Part shown: piece by piece, positions 60,790 to 64,000 of the stretch
Numbering within the stretch: position 1 is the first letter of the stretch
How the letters are laid out: every line of letters begins with the position of its first letter
From: DASSUW01 sp963730535
GTDB lineage: Bacteria; Actinomycetota; Thermoleophilia; Solirubrobacterales; Solirubrobacteraceae
DNA: 64,000 nucleotides
Reading direction: 5' to 3'
Assembly (NCBI GenBank): GCA_963730535.1
Contig: CAVSRU010000011.1
Location: 186,001-250,000 of the forward strand
Notes under the pieces: model-generated
Told to the model about the DNA's origin: nothing
The model's input: the letters and a program-made list of their open reading frames with translations, nothing else
Database searches by the model: none
Program-made: the position numbers and the translations under genes

Positions 60790-62571
60790 ATGCGATTTCG
60801 GTCAGAGCGCACCGGTGGCTACCAGGTCACCGCCGTCAGCGGGACGAACACCGTGTCGTTCGCCATCGACGCCGATCCGGCGGCGACCAGTGAGCTGTTG
60901 GGGTTCGCGGTCGAGCGTCACGACCCGGCCCAGTCGGAGCGCTACTACATGTACGGCTTCAAGGTCTTCGGATCGGTGATCCCGGCCCCCACCCAGGACC
61001 TGGTGGTCAGCACGTTCGACCACCCCGTCCAGAGCTTCGTATGGGACGACTTCACGGCAAAGCCCGGCCGGGAGTACGAGTACTTCTTCCATCCGCTGAA
61101 GGGCACGCCGAAGAACCTCGACCGGAGCGCGGCGCCGGTGCGGGTGGCCGTGGAGACCGAGCCGCTGTTCACAGACGGCCGGCACGACGTCTTCTTCAAC
61201 CGCGGGGTGCTCAGCAGCCAGGCATACCGACGCAGGTTCGGGAACCGGCGACCCGACTCGATCCTTCCCCTCGCCCGGCGGCAGGAGGCCTTTCACTGGC
61301 TGAGCCGCGATCTGGAGGAGGCGCTGCTGCGCTTCGTGAAGCAGACCCGTGACGGGGACGGCCTGCTGTGCTGCTTCTACGAGTTCCGCTACCGGCCGGT
61401 CGCCAACGCCCTCGTCGACGCGATCGGGCGTGGCGTCGACGTCCAGCTGATCGTCGACGCGAAGGAGAACGGCAGTCCCGCGCGCGCGCCGTTCCCCCGC
61501 GACGAGAACCTCGCGATGCTCGCCGCCGCGTCGGTCCCCATCGATCGCGTGCGCCTGCGCGAGGCGCGCCCGTCGAACATCCAGCACAACAAGTTCATGG
61601 TCTGGCTGCGCGGGGCTGAGCGGAAGCCTGCCGAGGTCTGGACTGGATCCACCAACCTCTCGCAGGGCGGCATCTTCGGCCAGGCCAATGTCGGGCACTG
61701 GGTTCGCGACCCGGTCGTGGCCGAGCACTACGAGCGGTACTGGCGCCTGCTCGCCGACGATCCCGGCGGCAGGACGGCGGACGACGCCGCCACGAAGCGC
61801 AAGAAGAACGCCGCCTTCCGCGCCGCGGTCGAGGCGATCGGCGTCGCGCCGACATCGGCCGCCGAGATCCCCGCCGGCGTGACCCCCGTCTTCAGCCCCA
61901 GATCCGGTACCGCGATGCTGGACCTCTATGCGCGCCTCGTCGACGACGCCGAAGACCTCTCATGCATCACGCTGGCCTTCGGGATCAGCCGGCAGTTCAA
62001 GGAGCTGCTCCGCGACAACACTCCAGCGAGCCATCTCGCGTTCTTCCTCCTCGAGCGTCGCGACACCCCGCAGCCCGACAGCTCACAGCCCTTCATAAAG
62101 CTCGACTGGCGCAACAACGTCTACCAAGCGTGGGGGTCCTATCTCAAAGAGCCCCTCCACCAGTGGGCGAGGGAGACCTGGACCAAGGCCGTCCGGCTGA
62201 ACAAGCACGTCGCGTTCGTTCACTCGAAGTTCCTCGTGGCGGATCCGTTCGGCGACGATCCCATCGTCGTGACCGGGTCCGCGAACTTCAGCAACGCCTC
62301 GACGAACGAGAACGACGAGAACATGCTGATCATCCGCGGCGATCGCCGGGTCGCGGACATCTACTTCACGGAGTTCAACCGGCTGTTCAACCACTACTAC
62401 TTCCGATCGGTCCGCGAGGCCACCAGGGACATCACTCCCGAGGAGGGACGCGAGCGCGATCTGCAGACCCTGTTTCTCGCCGAGAACGACGACTGGCTGA
62501 CCAAGTACCGGCCGAACAGCCTGCGCGCGAAACGCGTTCGCATCCTCACGCAGCTCACGCTCGACGGCTGA
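60790..62571 (+). CDS. Phospholipase D-like protein
   Basis: A 593-residue protein. An N-terminal domain of about 110 residues precedes the catalytic part. Two HKD half-sites are present: QHNKFMVWL followed by TGSTNLSQGG (His near residue 265) and VHSKFLVAD followed by TGSANFSNAS (His near residue 478). This is the two-repeat arrangement of bacterial PLD-like enzymes, which cut phosphodiesters in lipids or nucleic acids. No signal peptide is seen, so it is cytoplasmic or released otherwise. The Asn in SxNFS positions matches nuclease-like members. It is monocistronic. Confidence 0.88.
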   Translation: MRFRSERTGGYQVTAVSGTNTVSFAIDADPAATSELLGFAVERHDPAQSERYYMYGFKVFGSVIPAPTQDLVVSTFDHPVQSFVWDDFTAKPGREYEYFFHPLKGTPKNLDRSAAPVRVAVETEPLFTDGRHDVFFNRGVLSSQAYRRRFGNRRPDSILPLARRQEAFHWLSRDLEEALLRFVKQTRDGDGLLCCFYEFRYRPVANALVDAIGRGVDVQLIVDAKENGSPARAPFPRDENLAMLAAASVPIDRVRLREARPSNIQHNKFMVWLRGAERKPAEVWTGSTNLSQGGIFGQANVGHWVRDPVVAEHYERYWRLLADDPGGRTADDAATKRKKNAAFRAAVEAIGVAPTSAAEIPAGVTPVFSPRSGTAMLDLYARLVDDAEDLSCITLAFGISRQFKELLRDNTPASHLAFFLLERRDTPQPDSSQPFIKLDWRNNVYQAWGSYLKEPLHQWARETWTKAVRLNKHVAFVHSKFLVADPFGDDPIVVTGSANFSNASTNENDENMLIIRGDRRVADIYFTEFNRLFNHYYFRSVREATRDITPEEGRERDLQTLFLAENDDWLTKYRPNSLRAKRVRILTQLTLDG

Positions 62572-62608
62572 CACCGAGCGACAGGTGTCGCTGCGTCAAC
62601 CTGGGGGC

Positions 62609-63472
62609 ATGGAAACGGACTTTGAAGCGCTCGTCGTCGGCGGCGCGGCCGCCGGCCTCTCCGCCGCGCTCGTGCTCGGGCGCGCGCGCGTGAGCACGCT
62701 CGTCGTCGACGCGGGCGAGCCGAGCAACCGCAGCGCGCCCGCGATCGGCGGCCTCCTCGGCCAGGACGGCACGAGCCCGGGCGAGCTCTACGCGGCCGGC
62801 CGGGAGCAGCTGACGGAGCTGCCGACCGTCGAGCTCCGCGAGGGCGTCGTGACCGGCATCGAGCCCGCGGACGGGTTCCGCGCCACGCTCGCCGGCGGCG
62901 AGACGGTCACCGCCGGCCGCGTCTTGTTCGCCGGCGGGATGCGCTACGGCGTGCCGGACGTGCCCGGCCTGGCGGAGCTGTGGGGCGACCGCGCCTTCAT
63001 GTGCCCCTACTGCCACGGCTGGGAGCACCGCGACCAGAAGATCGCGATCCTCGGCGGGACCGGCGCCGCGCACCGCGTGCCCCTGCTGCGCTCGTGGACG
63101 AGCGACCTCGTCGTGCTCGCCAACGGCGAGCCGACGGACGACCTTTCAGACATGCCGGTCGACGAGCGGCCGGTGGCATCCGTCGCGCCCGGCCTCGTCC
63201 GCTTCGACGACGGCGGCGAGCTGGAGGTCGACGCGCTGCACGTCGTGGCGCCGATGGCCCCGCGCGACGACCTCGTGGCGAACCTCGGCCTGGAGACGAC
63301 CGACTCGCAGCAGGGCACCGGCGTCGCCGTCGCCGACAAGTTCGGCGCGACGTCGGTGCCCAGGGTCTTCGCCGCCGGCGACGCGGTCGGCGCCGGCAAC
63401 GTCGCCGCCGCCATCGCCACCGGCAGCCTCGCGGCGACCGGCCTGCATCGCTCACTGGTCTTCCCGGAGTGA
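62609..63472 (+). CDS. Thioredoxin-reductase-like NAD(P)/FAD oxidoreductase
   Basis: 287 residues from ATG 62609. FAD site EALVVGGAAAGLSAALVLGR; redox pair Cys132-Pro-Tyr-Cys135 (FMCPYCHGWEHRDQ); then a second nucleotide motif (IAILGGTGAAHRVP) and the final FAD contact VFAAGDAVGAGNVAAAIATG. It is shorter than classical TrxR, as in the AhpF-like or bacillithiol-type reductases common in actinobacteria. The gene overlaps, by 21 nt at its 3' end, a small convergent membrane protein gene. Confidence 0.85.
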   Translation: METDFEALVVGGAAAGLSAALVLGRARVSTLVVDAGEPSNRSAPAIGGLLGQDGTSPGELYAAGREQLTELPTVELREGVVTGIEPADGFRATLAGGETVTAGRVLFAGGMRYGVPDVPGLAELWGDRAFMCPYCHGWEHRDQKIAILGGTGAAHRVPLLRSWTSDLVVLANGEPTDDLSDMPVDERPVASVAPGLVRFDDGGELEVDALHVVAPMAPRDDLVANLGLETTDSQQGTGVAVADKFGATSVPRVFAAGDAVGAGNVAAAIATGSLAATGLHRSLVFPE

Positions 63473-63568
63473 CCTCGCTCGCCACCACGTCACGCGAAGG
63501 GCGATGAGCAGCGCGGGGCTGAACGCGGCGATCGTCTCTTCGACGGGGACGCCGCCGACGTGGGCCAT
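63452..63568 (-). CDS. Small protein of 38 residues following the SBP56 gene
   Basis: MAHVGGVPVEETIAAFSPAL, then one hydrophobic stretch LLIALRVTWWRARSLR and a short tail. Its ATG overlaps the TGA of the SBP56 gene (ATGA), so translation would be coupled. One membrane helix is likely. It is too short to be sure; the coupling and the codon composition support it. Confidence 0.5.
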   Translation of the reverse strand: MAHVGGVPVEETIAAFSPALLIALRVTWWRARSLREDQ

Positions 63569-64000
63569 CACTGGAAGATCTCCGTCGTGCAGTCGCCGCC
63601 TTGGAGACGCACCTCGTGGGCCCGCGCGGCGCCGCGCTCGTGGAAGTCCACGAAGAAGTCGGGGTCGATCTCCATGCCGCCTTCGGGCGCGCAGTCGACC
63701 CGCAGGAGCCAGGAGCGAAGGCCCGGGTAGAACTGGTCGTCCCAGGTCGAGTACAGCGAGTTCGTGACGTACAGCCTGCGGCCGTCCAGCGAGAGCTGGA
63801 TCATCTGCGGCCCGCCGCTGAGCCCGCGATCCCCGTCGCCGAGCAGGCCACCGAGCTGGAGCTGGCCGGTAAGCCGGGGACGGGCCGGATCGGAGATGTC
63901 GTACTGGCGCAGCTCCCCGTGCAGCCAGCTCGTGAAGTAGAGGAAGCGGTCGTCCATCGAGACCACCAGGTCGGTGATCAGCGCCGGGGCGGGGAACGGG
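63568..64000 (-). CDS. Selenium-binding protein (SBP56/methanethiol oxidase) C-terminal part, truncated by window edge
   Basis: 144 codons visible, open to the window end. PALITDLVVSMDDRFLYFTS, then WLHGELRQYDISDPARP, GGPQMIQLSLDGRRLYVTNS, LYSTWDDQFYPGLRSWLLRV and HEVRLQGGDCTTEIFQ are the C-terminal blades of the SBP56 beta-propeller; the terminal HEVRLQGGD is diagnostic. In bacteria the family includes methanethiol oxidase, which uses copper. The 5' part lies outside the window. Confidence 0.93.
   Translation of the reverse strand, partial: PFPAPALITDLVVSMDDRFLYFTSWLHGELRQYDISDPARPRLTGQLQLGGLLGDGDRGLSGGPQMIQLSLDGRRLYVTNSLYSTWDDQFYPGLRSWLLRVDCAPEGGMEIDPDFFVDFHERGAARAHEVRLQGGDCTTEIFQ

Overview
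The window is high-GC, gene-dense DNA on both strands. It appears to come from a Gram-positive actinobacterium, most likely class Thermoleophilia (Solirubrobacter/Conexibacter-like); the class is an inference from gene content. The pointers are luciferase-type enzymes of the kind that often use F420, an AfsR/SARP regulator with an NB-ARC domain, LexA boxes of the CGAAC-N4-GTTCG type, an ImuB/DUF6504/DnaE2 mutasome, a ydaO-type c-di-AMP riboswitch, many GTG starts and very short intergenic gaps. Three RNA elements are supported: RNase P RNA (rnpB, minus strand), tRNA-Leu(GAG) and the c-di-AMP riboswitch.

Layout. 1-13 kb: the 3' part of a DAO-type FAD oxidoreductase, a GNAT acetyltransferase, a PH-like protein, a flavoprotein monooxygenase, a lipoprotein, two luciferase-like enzymes (one fused to a hemerythrin domain), an MBL-fold hydrolase and a membrane HD-GYP protein. 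13.2-20.4 kb: a GntR regulator followed by a translationally coupled catabolic operon (Eat-type permease, glutamine-synthetase-like ligase, gamma-glutamyl hydrolase, aldehyde dehydrogenase, SDR). Together these spell a gamma-glutamylated amine route, best matched to ethanolamine or another amino alcohol. 20.3-27.7 kb: gamma-glutamylcyclotransferase, acyl-CoA dehydrogenase, acyl-CoA synthetase, a class III aminotransferase, a GMC oxidoreductase with a ferredoxin-like Cys motif, and a second gamma-glutamyl hydrolase. 27.8-40.2 kb: AfsR-type regulator, alpha/beta hydrolase, CstA-YbdD, threonine dehydratase, RidA, a YyaL/SPATA20 protein, glutamine synthetase, and an HxlR regulator with an AhpD-like protein.

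40.3-54.7 kb: a riboswitch-controlled tail-anchored protein of unknown function, cytochrome c, DnaE2, a membrane sulfatase with two tiny upstream genes, a second class III aminotransferase, DUF6504 and ImuB, rnpB, 3-hydroxyacyl-CoA dehydrogenase, a SnoaL-like protein, and LexA with a Zn-ribbon partner. Predicted LexA boxes sit at the starts of dnaE2 and imuB and upstream of lexA, so this stretch carries much of an SOS mutagenesis regulon. 54.8-60.1 kb: a 5.2-kb island bounded by tRNA-Leu and an exact 59-bp copy of the tRNA 3' end; it holds an alcohol dehydrogenase operon, an ABC exporter and several decayed gene fragments. 60.1-64 kb: isoprenylcysteine-type methyltransferase, a phospholipase D-like protein, a thioredoxin-reductase-like protein and the end of a selenium-binding (SBP56) protein gene.

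Two features cut across the window. First, two intergenic elements (35.1-35.4 and 53.2-53.4 kb) share their terminal inverted repeats but enclose unrelated arrays of about 60-bp hairpins, and look like a mobile or structured repeat family. Second, five otherwise well-conserved genes between 11 and 31 kb carry seven frame breaks, every one of them equivalent to one extra base. This suggests insertion-type consensus errors rather than real gene death.
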